The notes: a model not told the origin generated them from the letters alone. A stretch of 64,000 bases of DNA from Pyrrhosoma nymphula (GCA_963573305.1 OY754331.1:13674868-13738867); one strand, 5' to 3'. Shown: positions 33,294 through 45,439, counted from the first letter of the stretch. A program made the numbers and translations.

Positions 33294-33800
33294 TTATGAA
33301 GGGAAGAGGATGGTAATGGATGGGGTGGAAGGATTAGTCATTGAATTTTTATTTAAGTTCAAAGCAGGCTCCCACGTGTGGCTGATTTTGAGGCCACGGT
33401 CTCCATTGTAGTTTTGTTTACATTTTCTTATTTCCATAGTTTCGCGGATCAGCTGGGGCTTGAATTGTTTCACCTTCGCGATTATCTTTGTTTGTTTGAC
33501 GTCAATCGCGTGTCCCGAGGTTGCATGTTCCGCTACCGCTGACTTCAAGGGTTGTCCCAGTCGAATAGCTCGCTGGTGTTCTTCTGAACGGGTTTTGGCG
33601 GATCGTCCGGTCTCGCCGATGTATTTCTTCCCGCAGATTTGACATGGTATCTCATACACTCCCTCCACCCGAAATGGTGTTGTGTCCTTCACACTCCTCA
33701 AGAAATTTTTATTTTTTTCATGTGGCTTGAAGACAGTTTTGATTTCATCCCTGCGGAGGATGTTTCCTATTCTATCCGTTATGCCTCGTATGTAGGTCAC
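33294..33800 (-). CDS. PLE GIY-YIG endonuclease domain (truncated polyprotein end, uninterrupted)
   Basis: 168 residues. In residues 47-80 the GIY-YIG signature is clear: GVYEIPCQICGKKYIGETGR (GVY at 47-49, YIG at 60-62), followed by a TRSEEHQRAI segment with the conserved Arg (about 71) and Glu (about 74). A Cys pair (53/56) precedes YIG as in PLE endonucleases. The rest (VAEHATSGHAIDVKQTKIIAKV, RETMEIRKCKQNYN) is the usual PLE C-terminus, ending HTWEPALNL. The first residues look like the linker between RT and endonuclease, so the ATG is internal to the original protein. The frame is open but has no RT, so independent function is unlikely. In complete PLEs this domain nicks the target site. 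Confidence 0.85.
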   Translation of the reverse strand: MTYIRGITDRIGNILRRDEIKTVFKPHEKNKNFLRSVKDTTPFRVEGVYEIPCQICGKKYIGETGRSAKTRSEEHQRAIRLGQPLKSAVAEHATSGHAIDVKQTKIIAKVKQFKPQLIRETMEIRKCKQNYNGDRGLKISHTWEPALNLNKNSMTNPSTPSITILFPS

Positions 33801-33838
33801 TATTTACACGTTCTTTTTTTCCTTTCTATTCCTGACTC

Positions 33839-33871
33839 CTGACGATGACGTCACAGTCAAGGAAACGGAGT
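33839..33871 (+). ncRNA. Decayed hammerhead-like motif upstream of the PLE frame
   Basis: CTGACGA (33839-33845) fits CUGANGA. Stem II GAC/GTC follows, then AAG inserted before GAAAC. With three extra bases and a poor stem III it is at best a relic. It is antisense to the PLE reading frame, giving the inverted end arrangement. Confidence 0.4.
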
Positions 33872-34279
33872 TTGGGCGTTTACACGGTATATTTTTCGTT
33901 TCATTTCACTCCACTCGTGCTCCTGAAATAAGTGACTATCTGGCGGCGAAGTGTTAATATTTTCAAACTTAAGAGAATTCGAGACGAATTAATAAATAAA
34001 ACCTATTACATTCGTACGTAGTTTTCTCACGGTTTAAGTCAAATAGAATATGCGGACATGCAAACTTAAATGTGGCACAGAATTTGTATACACATATTTT
34101 TTTATTAAAATTTTACAAAATGCCTTCATCATGCTCCATTGCCATGGAAAATGCCGTGGTTAAAATGTCAAATGATAGCTGGGTAGTCGCGACAATATCT
34201 TCACCTGATGGATTCCTCGTCTATGGAAAACAAAGAATGTAGATACACTTCACAATTAAAAGTCAACCGTTCGTTCAAA

Positions 34280-35238
34280 TTAACAGTACGCGATGACATT
34301 GAAGTAATGGAATGAACACTTATCAGCATCCAATTCGGCTTGCTCCTGAATGCCCCCGATGAGGATCATTTGGATCCGTCTCTTCATTTTATTATATAAA
34401 ACCGCATTCCTCATTTCCTTCATTTCTTCGGCCACAATGAGACCGAAAACTTCTTCTTTACAAGTTTCCGAGGTCATAAGTTGCTTAGAAAAAGCCAGCG
34501 CTTCCCTTGATTCAGTGACCAAATCATCGGGGTTTCTTTTTCGCTGCCAGATAAATGAAAAAAACTGTGTTGATACATCACAGTTTTATATTGTCAATTT
34601 TTGGATGAGTGAAAAATATGTTATGCCTTTTTCCCTTTTGTCATCGACGTCTCGTTCGATGCGGGGGTTACCGAAACATCCACGGACGCTGCTGATGTCG
34701 TAGGCATCGGATCACGGGATTAACCCGAAACACTTGTGGATTGGATGTCGTTCTATAATTGCGCAACTTATTTAGGTTATTCATTCATGTTCTATAAACT
34801 ACTAACTTTTTGAGACGCCTACACTCATCTTAATATATTTATAACTTTTAAAAATAAACTTATACGTGTAAGTTCATTTAGTTTACCTGTTCAATTTTTG
34901 AAACACTAGGCCTAACTTTGGTGTAGACGTCAAGAAATTATAAGCTGTCATAGCAACAAAGTCTGGGCTCATGGACATCATCCAACCCTGCTCCACTCCT
35001 TCTGCTCTTCCCCTCCGAGGCCTTTTCATGGGCATACTGTGATCGTAAGCATTTAATTTTGTTTTTGATGTCCTCGACTGTCAAAATCTTATTTTAGGCA
35101 TATAAAGCCTCCCTGATGCCTTCCAATATTTCCTCCTTTTTAATCCTGTTAGCATTTATATCATACGTCGTACAAAGAACGCGACTGCTCGTAGAGCTCA
35201 ATGAGCATGAGGGTATCTTCCATCGTCCATATGTTCAT
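34280..35238 (-). pseudogene. Harbinger-associated MADF/BESS-type protein, disrupted
   Basis: A minus-strand remnant starting at an ATG at 35238-35236: WTMEDTLMLIELYEQSRSLYDV begins a MADF domain (a Myb/SANT-like DNA-binding fold). With frameshifts it continues through TVEDIKNKIKCLRSQYAHEK and SGAGLDDVHEPRLC, the hallmark MADF end. The C-terminal part (34522-34280: LVTESREALAFSKQL, EVFGLIVAEEMKEMRNAV) resembles the short conserved helix region that follows MADF in this family. In PIF/Harbinger transposons this second protein binds DNA and assists the transposase. The gene lies head-to-head with the transposase remnant at 35424, about 190 bp apart, as expected for the two genes of one element. 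Stops and several frameshifts make it non-functional. Confidence 0.75.
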
Positions 35239-35423
35239 CGAATCTGATCGCCGTAAAGCAAACACCACGATCTAAAACAACTGCAATTTGTAGCTTGGTA
35301 TAATGCTAAAAATAACCACTCAAAGAGAAAACTAGCGCCAAAGAGTTGTAAACAAAACTATGCGGTATGTTTTGTAAATTTTTCATGGCTGACGTGAAAT
35401 TCGAACCAGTCTACTGAAAGTTT
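35239..35423. promoter_or_regulatory. Intergenic region between divergent Harbinger genes
   Basis: 185 bp between two outward-facing starts (35238 minus, 35424 plus). By position it should hold the bidirectional promoter of the ancestral element. I see no clear TATA box, so the call is by context only. Confidence 0.35.
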
Positions 35424-35960
35424 ATGGATCCCCAACAACGTGCATCAATTTTAGCTGCTGCAGCAGGTGCAGCACTATTAGCAGTTGCATCAAGGGAGAG
35501 GAATAGGAGGCACCGCAACTGCTGGCTCAAGAAATAGAGGAGCGGGAGAGAAGAAAAGGGCTCATATGATTTCGCCCAAAATGGGCTGAGGTTGGAGGAC
35601 GAAAATTCATTCGGGAATTACTTCAAAATGAATGAAGAAATATTCACAAAGCTATTGAGTTACTTAGAGCTCAATATCACAAAAAAGAAACCTGCATGAG
35701 GCAGCCTATTTCTGCAAGTGAGAGATTAGATGTTACACTAAGTTTTCTTGCTACAGGAGAAAGCTTCCAGAGCATGGACTACCAGTCTCGATTGTCAAAT
35801 TCGTTCCTCAGTGGCTGCATCCCAGAAGTTTTCACTGCAATTTACAGTTCCCTTAAGATAGGTATCACCTTAAAGGTACAAATAAATAAATATTTCTGTA
35901 GGCGAATATAACCTCTCCAAACATCCAAAAGTACCATGGAGAAGCTTCAAAAAAAAGAAA
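35424..35960 (+). pseudogene. PIF/Harbinger transposase, N-terminal fragment
   Basis: An ATG at 35424 opens MDPQQRASILAAAAGAALLA and RNRRHRNCWLKK, then a TAG. The same frame continues GSYDFAQNGLRLEDENSF and FKMNEEIFTKLLSYLELNITKKKPA to a TGA. After a one-base shift the match resumes as MRQPISASERLDVTLSFLAT and GESFQSMDYQSRLS, up to the conserved IPEVFTAIYSSLK at about 35870. This is the DNA-binding N-terminal third of a Harbinger transposase (DDE_Tnp_4 family). A possible intron acceptor (TTTCTGTAG) follows at about 35891-35899, and then similarity fades near 35960. The DDE catalytic region is missing. Confidence 0.82.
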
Positions 35961-36870
35961 GACGATGACTAAAATCAATATTTAAAATACGTTGGGGAAT
36001 AAAAAATGAACTTATTAACAAATATACCAAGGCAACAGATATTAAAAATACAATTAAAGAGTAGTCACTAACCTATTATATATACCGCAATAACAGTAAT
36101 AATGAAATAATAAGGATAATTGGTGAGGACCGACACACAACTTGGGGTACTGGCAAAAGACCAATAGTTATAATAAAATTATAATTGGCAGGAAGAAGCC
36201 AAAAACGGGTTAATAAAATAAAATAAAAAGACTAGTCACAGAGCATAAGCTGACGAAAGAGGTCAGACACCCTCTGAAACTAGTTGCTACCGTAACGAAG
36301 GACACACTCTTTTTCCAATTTTTGTGATATTTCGTGTCGGTAGAACAATAAATACTCGTAGCATGGTTCTCTCTGAATAAAAGGATAAGGAGAAAGAAAT
36401 GTGAAGTATTTTTGATGATTGAAAGGAGCACTTTCTGTATTCATGGAGCAAATAATAAACGTAATTAAACTAAATAATTTGAACGGTAAAACTGTTGCCT
36501 TAGGGGAAAGCTGAGTTGATAGCTTCTGAAACCCAACCTCCAAATCAATGGCTATTGTCACTTTTAAATGTTTACTGAAACTAACAATTAATAACACAAA
36601 ATATCTATATGGAAAACCAGAATTCACGCACTTTGCAGCGGCACCACCATCTGGAGTTGCCTTTTAATCCGAGCACCTACGTCGCAAGCCTTTGGGTAGA
36701 CCTTAACGTTTTCTTCAATGCTTCCCGTGCTACTCCCTTGCATCATATGTCGAAGATGAAAGGCCATCTCCTGATTACCGTGGGCTTACATCTTATTCAA
36801 GACTAATATGGATGAATACCCACGGCACCATTATGGTTGGCAACAATACGGAAAGCTCTGTCCGTACATT
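35961..36870. other. AT-rich stretch without recognised features
   Basis: No gene supported; the 115-residue minus frame (36627-36280) has no motif. Confidence 0.5.
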
Positions 36871-36889
36871 TCAGAAAAGAGATTGCAGT

Positions 36890-37110
36890 ATACCGGACTT
36901 CTCCCATCCCCATCTCTTTTATCTACCCTCCATTCTCATTCTTAGGAGATGTCTTTTTCAAATACAGGAAATCTTGCGCTACACATTTTCCAAAGGACAT
37001 CCCAGTGACCTTCAACTCCCTCTTTTTCCCTTTTCTCTACCTTTCTTCTTTCTTATCTTCTTTTTCTTGGCATTCTTTTCCTCTCTAGTCCGACTGGCTT
37101 TAGGTACCGA
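36890..37110. other. Pyrimidine-rich patch
   Basis: A C/T-dominated + strand run (CTTTTTCCCTTTTCTCTACC near 37024) with overlapping low-complexity frames; not called as coding. Confidence 0.6.
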
Positions 37111-37659
37111 CTCAGCTCCCTTGCGCCTACTGATCATCGCTGGATTATACTCTATATGTCTGGCAGATATCGATTCAAAGACGCAACTACAAAAATATCT
37201 TCTACAAGGAAAACTGGAGCTGATCAGATCCGCGTTCCGAATGAAGTCAGTCCCCCGTTGAACAAATGTTCTCGGATTATTTTTCCTTTTCGAGAAAAAT
37301 GGAGTCGGCTGACGTGGGAGCGAGGAAGGGGAACCCATCTCCTTGAGATGGGGGGAAATGTTGCCTCTTTTCCGGCTTAGGTGCTCCACCATACCTTTCG
37401 ACTGAGGTGTTATTTCCTGACACCTATATTTCCATATCATAGGCTACGAGTCCACTTGTAGGTTCTCCACCCACAATCTCTGTGTTGCCTGCCTCAATCT
37501 CCGTGACATGAAATTTTGTAACTTTGGCAAAGCTGCGGGTATTCATCCTCTTACTGGACCACCTTGGAAGTTCAAATCCCTATTTCCCATATGACGCACA
37601 TTTTAAAATCTGCCAATCATAAATTAATATGCCTATTGTCGCTGCAGTAATCGGGTTGG

Positions 37660-37900
37660 CAGGATGGCTAGAGTACTGGCTTTCTATCCCGAGGGATTAG
37701 GTTCGAATCCTGGAAGTGGAAGAGATTTTCTATTTTGATTCCGACCCTCAATTGAATAGCGTTATTAAAAATACTTCTAGTGTAGTACTCGGTCCGTTGG
37801 ATTAGGCGTATAGCCCTGCCTGCTTTGGCACTTCTGAATAAGAGTACACTAATACCAGCTCCGGGTTCCTGCTTATCTTTTCTCTAATCCATCAATGATA
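37660..37900 (+). repeat. tRNA-derived SINE
   Basis: A perfect RNA polymerase III B box, GGTTCGAATCC (37700-37710), lies 21 bp after an A-box-like TGGCTAGAGTACTGG (37665-37679), preserving tRNA spacing. The sequence does not fold as a whole tRNA. An unrelated body follows (CTCGGTCCGTTGG, GCACTTCTGAATAAGAG). These are the features of a tRNA-headed SINE; its 3' limit is approximate. Confidence 0.75.
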
Positions 37901-40900
37901 TTCATATACTACCAGCCTAATCATATGTCTTCCTTTGCGCAATGCTTATTATGTATCACTTCATCAGATAACCAAAATTAAAATTACCACAACCTGCTTG
38001 AATTAAGGGATGAACTTCTCTATCGTTTACCGAACAACTTTCATTCGTGTTTTCCATTGAAATATGAAGTCATGGTTTAAATAATTATCTTGTACAACTT
38101 TGACTTGGCCATAATGTTTTTTTTTAATGTCGACAGTAACTCCCTTAAGGCTTTGTGATAATCAGACTCCATGAAGAGAGGTAAATTTGAAATGCTTGAT
38201 GTCAAGAACCACTTCCAACGTCAAGAACATTATTCCCAAAAGAAATCGCTGAGTCTCATGCAAGATAATTTCATTGATGAGTTCAGAAAAAAGAGCATAT
38301 TGATAATAGAAATCAAGCAACATTGTGGCTAAATACTCCACAGGGAAACCCAATGCCTAGTAGAGGAAGTGGATTTTCAACTTTCTCTTTTTGTCAACTT
38401 GCTAGATGGTCATGTCCGTTGCCCAATACACATGCACTTGTAGGTAGTTAAGATGGAAATATTACATATACTGTAAACACAGATTCTCCTCAGCACAAAG
38501 TCACTGCAGGAAAAAGGAAATAAGCGCACAGTCACAATTTGTCGATTGGACCTGTTTTCTAGCTTTTAAGCCATGGAAAAAAACCTAAGGAGCATCTAAA
38601 ATTCGCAGTTGAGTAAAATATCGTGCTACCTCATTCCCCAGGGATCTAAAGGCACTAAGGGAAAGGCAGTGAAGGGCCATATACAGCCTACTGGCCAGAA
38701 GGGCCGGATACTGATTACGGGTACTGATATCCCTGCTTTCCAGCAAGCTGTCTCGATATTTATGAGAAATACCGTTCTAACACCTTAGCACGGAGCTCTC
38801 TATGGACATATCTGTTGCTTCCACGGCTGTCATCCTCCGTTAATTTAAGTAAAAGAGGATTCATAATGGGCTAATGATACTTACGGCCATATTATTCATT
38901 AACGTGTGGAATCGTTCCAGGTGTGGAATCTCTCCGTACCACAAACCCTAGTGGTGGCCTGCACGATACTTCGTAGGTGTAGATGAGATTAGGAGCTTTC
39001 CATTTCCGCTTGCTTTATTTATCGATCCATATTTAGATTGTTTAATTTACTTTACTATTTCCAGTCACGCTGCCCAAAAATTTATGACCCATTCATTATC
39101 TAATAATACTCATTTGATCATTGATATCAGTTTTCCTTTTACGTAGGGCATAAAATTCCCCATAGCCATTATCTAAATGATAATAATACTGACGGTAGTT
39201 ACGTTGAAATATAATGGATAATATGTAGCAAGGTAACGACATTTCAAATTGGTTGTAAAAAATATCATATGTGTGCACTTGTAAGTGTTTAATTGAAAGT
39301 TTACAATATATTTTTTCAATATGTTAAATTCAATTTATCAAAGATTAGGATATATTACGCAGTCTTTCATATTCATCTTATCACTAACGACTCAATGACA
39401 GAGGTATATTATGGACAGATTGACATCTCCAACTATCGATTCGAGAGGAAGATTCTTATGCTCAGTTGTTTTTGAGGAATCTTGGACATTGATTTCGCAT
39501 CTTCATTTATATTTCCCAACGTGAGCCTCGCTTTCCTTTTCCTGTCGAGGTAAAGAGGATTAAAGGGAAAACAAGCACCAGATTGATTACTACAACGCAG
39601 CAAAGACGCTCTAAGAGAAGGCAACAAAGGAGACTGGTGACGCCTAATTAGGCGTATCTCATTTGTCTTTAACGACTTCCTGGAATCGTACATTGTTGGA
39701 GCCATGTTTTATAACAGCCCTCCATGCCTTTGAATTCAATTGTGAAAATCCGCAAAGGTTTTCCAGGAGAAAGGAATGTATCAGATTACCGTAATTGATG
39801 CTTAAAGTGTGATCATAATCAAACCGCTATTTCTGAGTGAAATGAGGCCTTGTAAAAGCGTTTTATGTTGGATGTACGCCCCAATTAGTGCTAAAATACT
39901 TGGTTTCTTTCGTTCCCTTGGAATAAATAATTTTGCGTTTACTTTGAGAGATGGGTAATGTAATTTCCTCAACTAAAGCAGTTGCCTCGTTATTTGTTTC
40001 AATGAGAACTTCATTTTTAGAGTATCACCGTTAATCAGATCTATTAGCCTAATATTTTGACGCCTGCTTCAGCTTCCAAAAATCATAAGCAAGACAAAAG
40101 GTATCCTAACGTAAGATGGCTACTTTCATCTGCTGCTTCAACCTTTTGAGCAAAGAGTATTGTTGTAAACCCAATCAGTGTTACTCTTTGTATCATCTAT
40201 CAGGAATGAGAGATAACATTTCTATATTTGTAATATTGTTTCTATTTAGTAAAACCTTTTCGGTTGTCCGTCTTCTAAGCACACGAAATGCAAGCATTAC
40301 ATAAAGATATAAAATGATGAAATAAGGTGGCAGTGGTACCTTGATAATTATAGGTTTCGGTCCGGGTTATGAGGAACATGCAGGGTCTGTTTTAGAACCT
40401 TGGAACATAGGAAGTGCGAAGTTTAATTTTATTACTCGGAGGCCATTTCGAGATACTCAGGAATTATAAAAAATAGCTTTAGTTCATACATAAAATATTT
40501 TCTTTCATAAAGATGTATATATTTGGTTATTTACCGCATTTATTTTCATAAACCAATATAATTCCCCATAAGCACTCAAAAAGGCTTAGCCAGTTTTCTC
40601 TTTTCTCAAAGGCCAACTACGTCCCAAATATATCTAAATTACTGGGTTTTCTGCCGGGGAGAAAGATTTTCCCCATTTTCAAATGCAAATATTAGCTTCA
40701 AACACGAGAATAAGCATTGATTGTTAACGTTGATAATGTAAAGGGACTCGATTGCAGTTTCGGTGTGCAACACACACACACTCATCAGTTGATTCCATGA
40801 GATTTAAACCTAAGGGAAATATACATATTTAATTGAAGCAAGAGTGAGAAAGAGCTATGATGGCACAAGACCGGAAAAAGTAATGAGTCATACCCCAAGG

Positions 40901-41655
40901 AGATATGGAGAGGTTCTGTTCCGTTACAATTGAATAAATATGTAAAATAGACCGTATCCTCTGACGTGATGCACACTTTTCCGTTCACTTAGTTCTGAGA
41001 TAGAAATAAGAAACACTTTTTCATTAACATAGGTGATGTTTTTCGGCATGACTCAATGGAAATCAATCATGTCGATTCAGCAAGAAACGTTTCTCTTGGA
41101 ATCTTCATTATTCATTAGTTTCGAAATTTTATGTGATAAACGGAAGCAAATTAAATACATACATGCAAAGGGAATTATATAATACGCATTCTATTCTTGA
41201 AATATAGGAGGAACGATTGCTATATATCATTAGTCGTTAAATTTCTAATGACAATAAAAGTCTTTGAACCATCTAAGTAGAAAATAACGTAAAAGAAATT
41301 CTAGGCAGGGATTTGTCTTTAATGTCAATGCTGAATTATAATTTTTCTTCTTTATTAATTGATTTTCCAGAAATAACTGTATCGCGTTGGTGCTCGAAAT
41401 GAAACTATCAGACCTTATAGGTGGCTCGGAGGGAATTTTGTAGATGTACCACATGCATTATCTCGACTGCCATTGAATTCTACCGTTCCGTTTTGTTATG
41501 AGCAATGGGGGATTATCATTCGAATGCTTTTTCAATATTACCGTTGAAATCAAATTTGCAAAGGTTTTCATATAGATTTACGGAGTTGCTTCAAACCACT
41601 AAGGCCTAGTAACCAAATAACCAAATCGTAGAAAGTTGCATTATTTTCTGTTACC
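37901..41655. other. Long AT-rich stretch without recognised features
   Basis: About 3.7 kb in which I find no supported gene, RNA or repeat family. All frames are at most 90 residues and lack motifs. Confidence 0.5.
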
Positions 41656-41659
41656 GACA

Positions 41660-41760
41660 AACGACCTCTGACGTCATTTCATCTATCGATCAAAGGCCCG
41701 TGGTTCGATTCCCGGTGAAACCAGATATTTTTTTCGAAGCATTTTCCAAATCTTTATACT
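41660..41760 (+). repeat. tRNA-like (SINE-type) fragment
   Basis: GGTTCGATTCCCGG (41702-41715) is a near-ideal B box with the following tRNA-like stem bases, but no clear A box precedes it at the right spacing. It is most likely the head of a decayed SINE. Confidence 0.45.
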
Positions 41761-42540
41761 TTTGTACTTCCGGCAGAAGTGGAAATCTTCGCAAAAGCCT
41801 TTTTAAGCCTTTTTTGAGCGAGATAGATCCCTAGTCATAGTGCAGACCATATTCAAATGTTATTCTTTGATTTCAGCGTCTGTAAGAAGTACGAAATAAA
41901 TTTTGGAATGTTAATGACGCAAATATATAGTTATATATGGCCAAAAATCTCAGTAATTAAATAAATAAAGCTACATTAGTCTCTAACTTGACTCATTTTT
42001 TCCCGCCGAACGGCTGAAAACCAGTAGGTTTTCTTGCGATTCTATAAAAATTACTGTGGTGAGTAATAGATTATTTTTTATTAATAGTAAAGAAAATATG
42101 CAAAATCCACACCGTTAGTTTTTTGACGAAATATAGATGTTATAAATTCCTATTTCCTTCAATATTCTCCCTTTGGAGCGCTCAGCCATAATAATCTATC
42201 CCATGTAAAACAGCTAATATTTAACAGGCAAATTGCTCGAAAAGTAGTTCGGCAAGGGGTTGATATTTTTATATCATTGGAAAGACGAGAGTTGTTTCTT
42301 TAGAGTGAGGCCAAATTAATTAATTTCTAGGTGAAATGATTTTTCAAACAACCTTTAGGGATCTTATAGAATGGATCGGGAAGGAACGATGGATGAAATG
42401 ACGCCATGACTCTTATGAGAATGTTGCCCGTCCATTCAAATTTAGACTCCTATATCTCTGGCAATTTTTGGAATCTTTAAGAGATGATTTGCAAACGATC
42501 ATTTGTTTATGGTCCCCTGCACGATAAAGTAAAAAGCAAA
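41761..42540. other. AT-rich stretch without recognised features
   Basis: Nothing supported; it ends at a run of C (about 42557-42567) that marks the edge of the next GC-rich island. Confidence 0.5.
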
Positions 42541-43420
42541 AATCGTGATAAACCCCCCCCCCCCCGTTACAAGCAGTTTTTTTACGGCTGTGGTTCAACT
42601 CCGGGCGATGTCATTTTGGACGGACATTCGGGAGGACCGTGAGTCACCGGCAATTACGGCAGCACGTCCAGGGGGGGCTATTCAGTATGTCCTCGGAATT
42701 TACGATCCTCGAAAGTGACGAAATTTTGACGCCACATGTCTAAATGTCAAATAGGGCCATTCGAAAGCTGAGATTTATCGTGGGAAGTGACGTCACATTC
42801 ACGGATTTTCCGAGGTTCGACCGTATTGAGTCCTTACTGAATAAGGCTCCAGACAGCCAAACCACTCCTCGAACCACGGACGTCTATCCTTCGCGGGGAA
42901 GGGGAATGGCGGAGGGGGAGGAAGGGAGAGTGGTTGGGGACCGCCCCTGCAGAGGGGAGCCACCGTGGGGGGGGGGGGCGACCGAGAGGGTCGAGGGGAG
43001 GAGAGGGAGTGCCCGGGCCCCTTTCCAAGGCACGTTCCCATCCGAAAGCGATGCAAAATGACAGCTCCATGCCCCGAGGTCGAGTGTAATCCAATGGGGG
43101 GGGGGGGGGAGCGGGGGTGTCGAGGGCACGCGGCGAACGAGGAAGGTTATTGAAAAGGAAGGAAAAAATGAAGGAGGGGGCGCGTGGGGAAAACGGCTCG
43201 GACACTTTGGGTTCGATGGCCTTCTCTCTCACGTCTCCCTCCGTCTCCTCAATCAGCACTTCTCCCTCCCATCCTCACTCTCTCTCTATCCCGTCTTATT
43301 TCTCTGACAGTGACCGGCCACGCGAAAGCTTCCATTTCCGGCAAGTTTAAATTTACTGCAGATATTTCATCCCAACATCCATGGCCGTCAACGCCACGAA
43401 GATCGTTTATCTATTAGTTC
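42540..43420. other. GC-rich island with G homopolymers
   Basis: CpG- and G-rich 0.9 kb with runs of ten or more G at about 42966 and 43096, GGGAGGAAGGGAGAGTGG-like segments between, and a CT-rich tail (43225-43300). Overlapping frames up to 141 residues on both strands are low complexity. A CpG island or promoter is possible but unsupported. Confidence 0.55.
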
Positions 43421-43900
43421 ATCCTTCGTCCATTCCACTCATCCACGCATCATAATATTTTACTCCTTATCAAATTTTTTCCCAGCATTTATAGGATTTC
43501 ACAAAAATATATCCTTCCTGAAGGTATCGTCTGGCATGACTATGGCACATTTTTGAACCTCACCTAATTTAAGCAAGTAGTACTCTGGAGTTTTAGTCTC
43601 TGAACAATCACTTCCATGCTATATTTTGTCTCTGGACAATATCTCTCAAACGATTTTAACGTGTTTTGTCATTTTATATGCCAATTAAAACCATTTTTTC
43701 TCTGAACCTCACTTTATGATTCACGGCCCAGAAATTCATAATTTTGAAACTTCAGTGACGAGAAATGTAGCAATGGTGGACAAAGGTTTAGGCTGGACAA
43801 CTTCGCAGGCTATCTCGTGTACATTTACTTAAGTACTCATTTTAAAGACGAATTCAACGCTCAAAAACATGATTGACTGCTTTACTTCGTAGAAGTTACT
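43421..43900. other. AT-rich spacer
   Basis: No feature supported between the GC-rich island and the fold-back. Confidence 0.5.
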
Positions 43901-43954
43901 AGTATTCATACTTAATGCAGCTTAGAACTTTTCTAAAGCATTTTATTATTGCAC

Positions 43955-43985
43955 GACGCGTTTTGCCGCTTTGTGGCATCGTCAG
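43955..43985 (-). ncRNA. Degenerate hammerhead motif, left arm
   Basis: On minus: CTGACGA (fits CUGANGA), T, stem II GCC/GGC, AAAA in place of GAAA, palindromic CGCG, TC. The only core change is the G of GAAA. Confidence 0.55.
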
Positions 43986-43994
43986 ATTTTATAC

Positions 43995-44025
43995 CAGACG
44001 AATCCGTAAAGCGGCGAAACGCGTC
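43995..44025 (+). ncRNA. Degenerate hammerhead motif, right arm
   Basis: CAGACGA in place of CTGACGA, stem II CCG/CGG, intact GAAA (44016-44019), palindromic CGCG, TC. The only core change is the U of CUGA, a different lesion from the other arm. Confidence 0.55.
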
Positions 44026-44079
44026 GTGCAATAATAAAATGCTGTAGAAAAGTACTAAACTGTATTAATTATGAATACT

Positions 44080-45439
44080 CAAAAACATGTGTTGGATTCC
44101 AGCTCACGATCTTTCTGTTACTAGGAAACCGTGTTGCCAACCATTCGGGCTTTCATTCCTTCACACGTCAAGACGTACTGCGGTATCTTCTTTATCACTT
44201 AACTTACGAAGAACTGTACAATCGTTGGCCATGTTTAATTTCTAATCCCCTCCGGCGCACCGCGAAGACCCGTGCGGATTGCAATTTTTCGTCGCATGAT
44301 ATGCCAGTGATTTTTTCATTCATATTAACATATACGTAGTCCCATGTTGATAGAAGTCCAACTTTTAATTATTTTTGCATGCTGACTGTGCTTTCATTAT
44401 TATTTCACTCGCTTCCTCACTTTCTACGCCACGTGAACAACTCAATTAGATTACAAGTCTCAGAAAAAAAGTGGTGATATTATTTTGAAATCCCTCTACA
44501 TTTCCTATTAAATCTAATCCGTATTCATATTATAGGTATGACACGTGTTTGTCCTTAGAGTAATCTTTTATGCTAGGCTAGAACAGATACACCTCGTGAT
44601 AATTGAACTCAGTTTACGTTCTCTGAGAGCAAACAACCTTGACGTTCATATTTACCGTGTTGAAATTAAAAGCACGCATTTTTTCCCTCTGGGTCTAGCA
44701 CTATTTTTCAACAGAGCTTTACCCTTGAGAGAAGTGGAATATTTACATGCGTTCATGAATGAATGTTCTATGAAATAACTTGAGTTCGGTATTTCATTTA
44801 TTTGAATCAATTAACTACAAGCCTATTTAATAATTTGGAGTGTGTAAAAATGCTACAATAAATAATTATCTATTCGCTTGCTTTTGCGTTTTTTTCGAAC
44901 TATGCGCTCTCACTATTGACAAGCATTGGTGACTCAGTTTTCCAATACTTGATTTTTTACGTTTTTAAACATGTATGCCATTGTCCATTACACTGGGGAA
45001 CAATTTTTCACACATTTCTGTCGAGTTCGATTTTTCAGCTGTTTAAAAGTTAAATAGGCATGCTGATTTCAAAACGGTAGTTAGTTTTAGCCTACCACGT
45101 CAAGTTTTTTCTCTACACCTTACATTAAATTGACTACACTCCGCTGGGTCGAGCCTGAATTATAGGAAGCACTAGTGCTCTCCTATTGGCTAAAATAAAC
45201 CTCCCTCGATTGGGGAGGGGTGAATGACGCCGTTGGAGAACAGCGAAAGGTTCCTACTTTTCTATGCTATTCTGTTAAATCGGAGATAGAGTAGTGAGAC
45301 GTTGTGTCGTTCTTTATAGTGAACCGTATTCCGAAGAGGATTCCGAGTTCATGTCCGTATACAAGGAGTTAGCAGTGTTTAGTTTTTTTATTTATACATG
45401 TTCTTATTTTCTTTCCTTAAGATCATGTCTGTATCTGCT
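44080..45439. other. AT-rich stretch without recognised features
   Basis: No gene supported. The pseudogene that follows may have untranslated sequence here, but I cannot recognise it. Confidence 0.5.

Larger units (their letters stand above)
33200..33890 (-). mobile_element. Penelope-like element, short copy with intact endonuclease end
   Basis: A minus-strand GIY-YIG reading frame (33800-33294) is flanked by related motifs in inverted orientation. On the sense side, GGCTACGAAACGACGAG (minus, about 33234-33218) looks like the end of a hammerhead. On the antisense side, CTGACGATGACG...GGAAACGGAG (+, 33839-33870) looks like another. The copy is 5' truncated: RT is absent. Limits are approximate. 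Confidence 0.75.
43901..44079. repeat. Fold-back with hammerhead-type arms
   Basis: Arms 43901-43984 and 43997-44079 are roughly 85% identical as reverse complements with a 12-bp centre. The arms share CATTTTATTATTGCACGACG with each other. The ACGCGTTTTGCCG block also resembles 14629-14642, so it probably derives from the same or a related PLE family. Confidence 0.85.

Noticed and set aside
36890..37261. 149-residue + frame
   Set aside because: Half of it is a CT-rich low-complexity run, and it is overlapped by frames on both strands.
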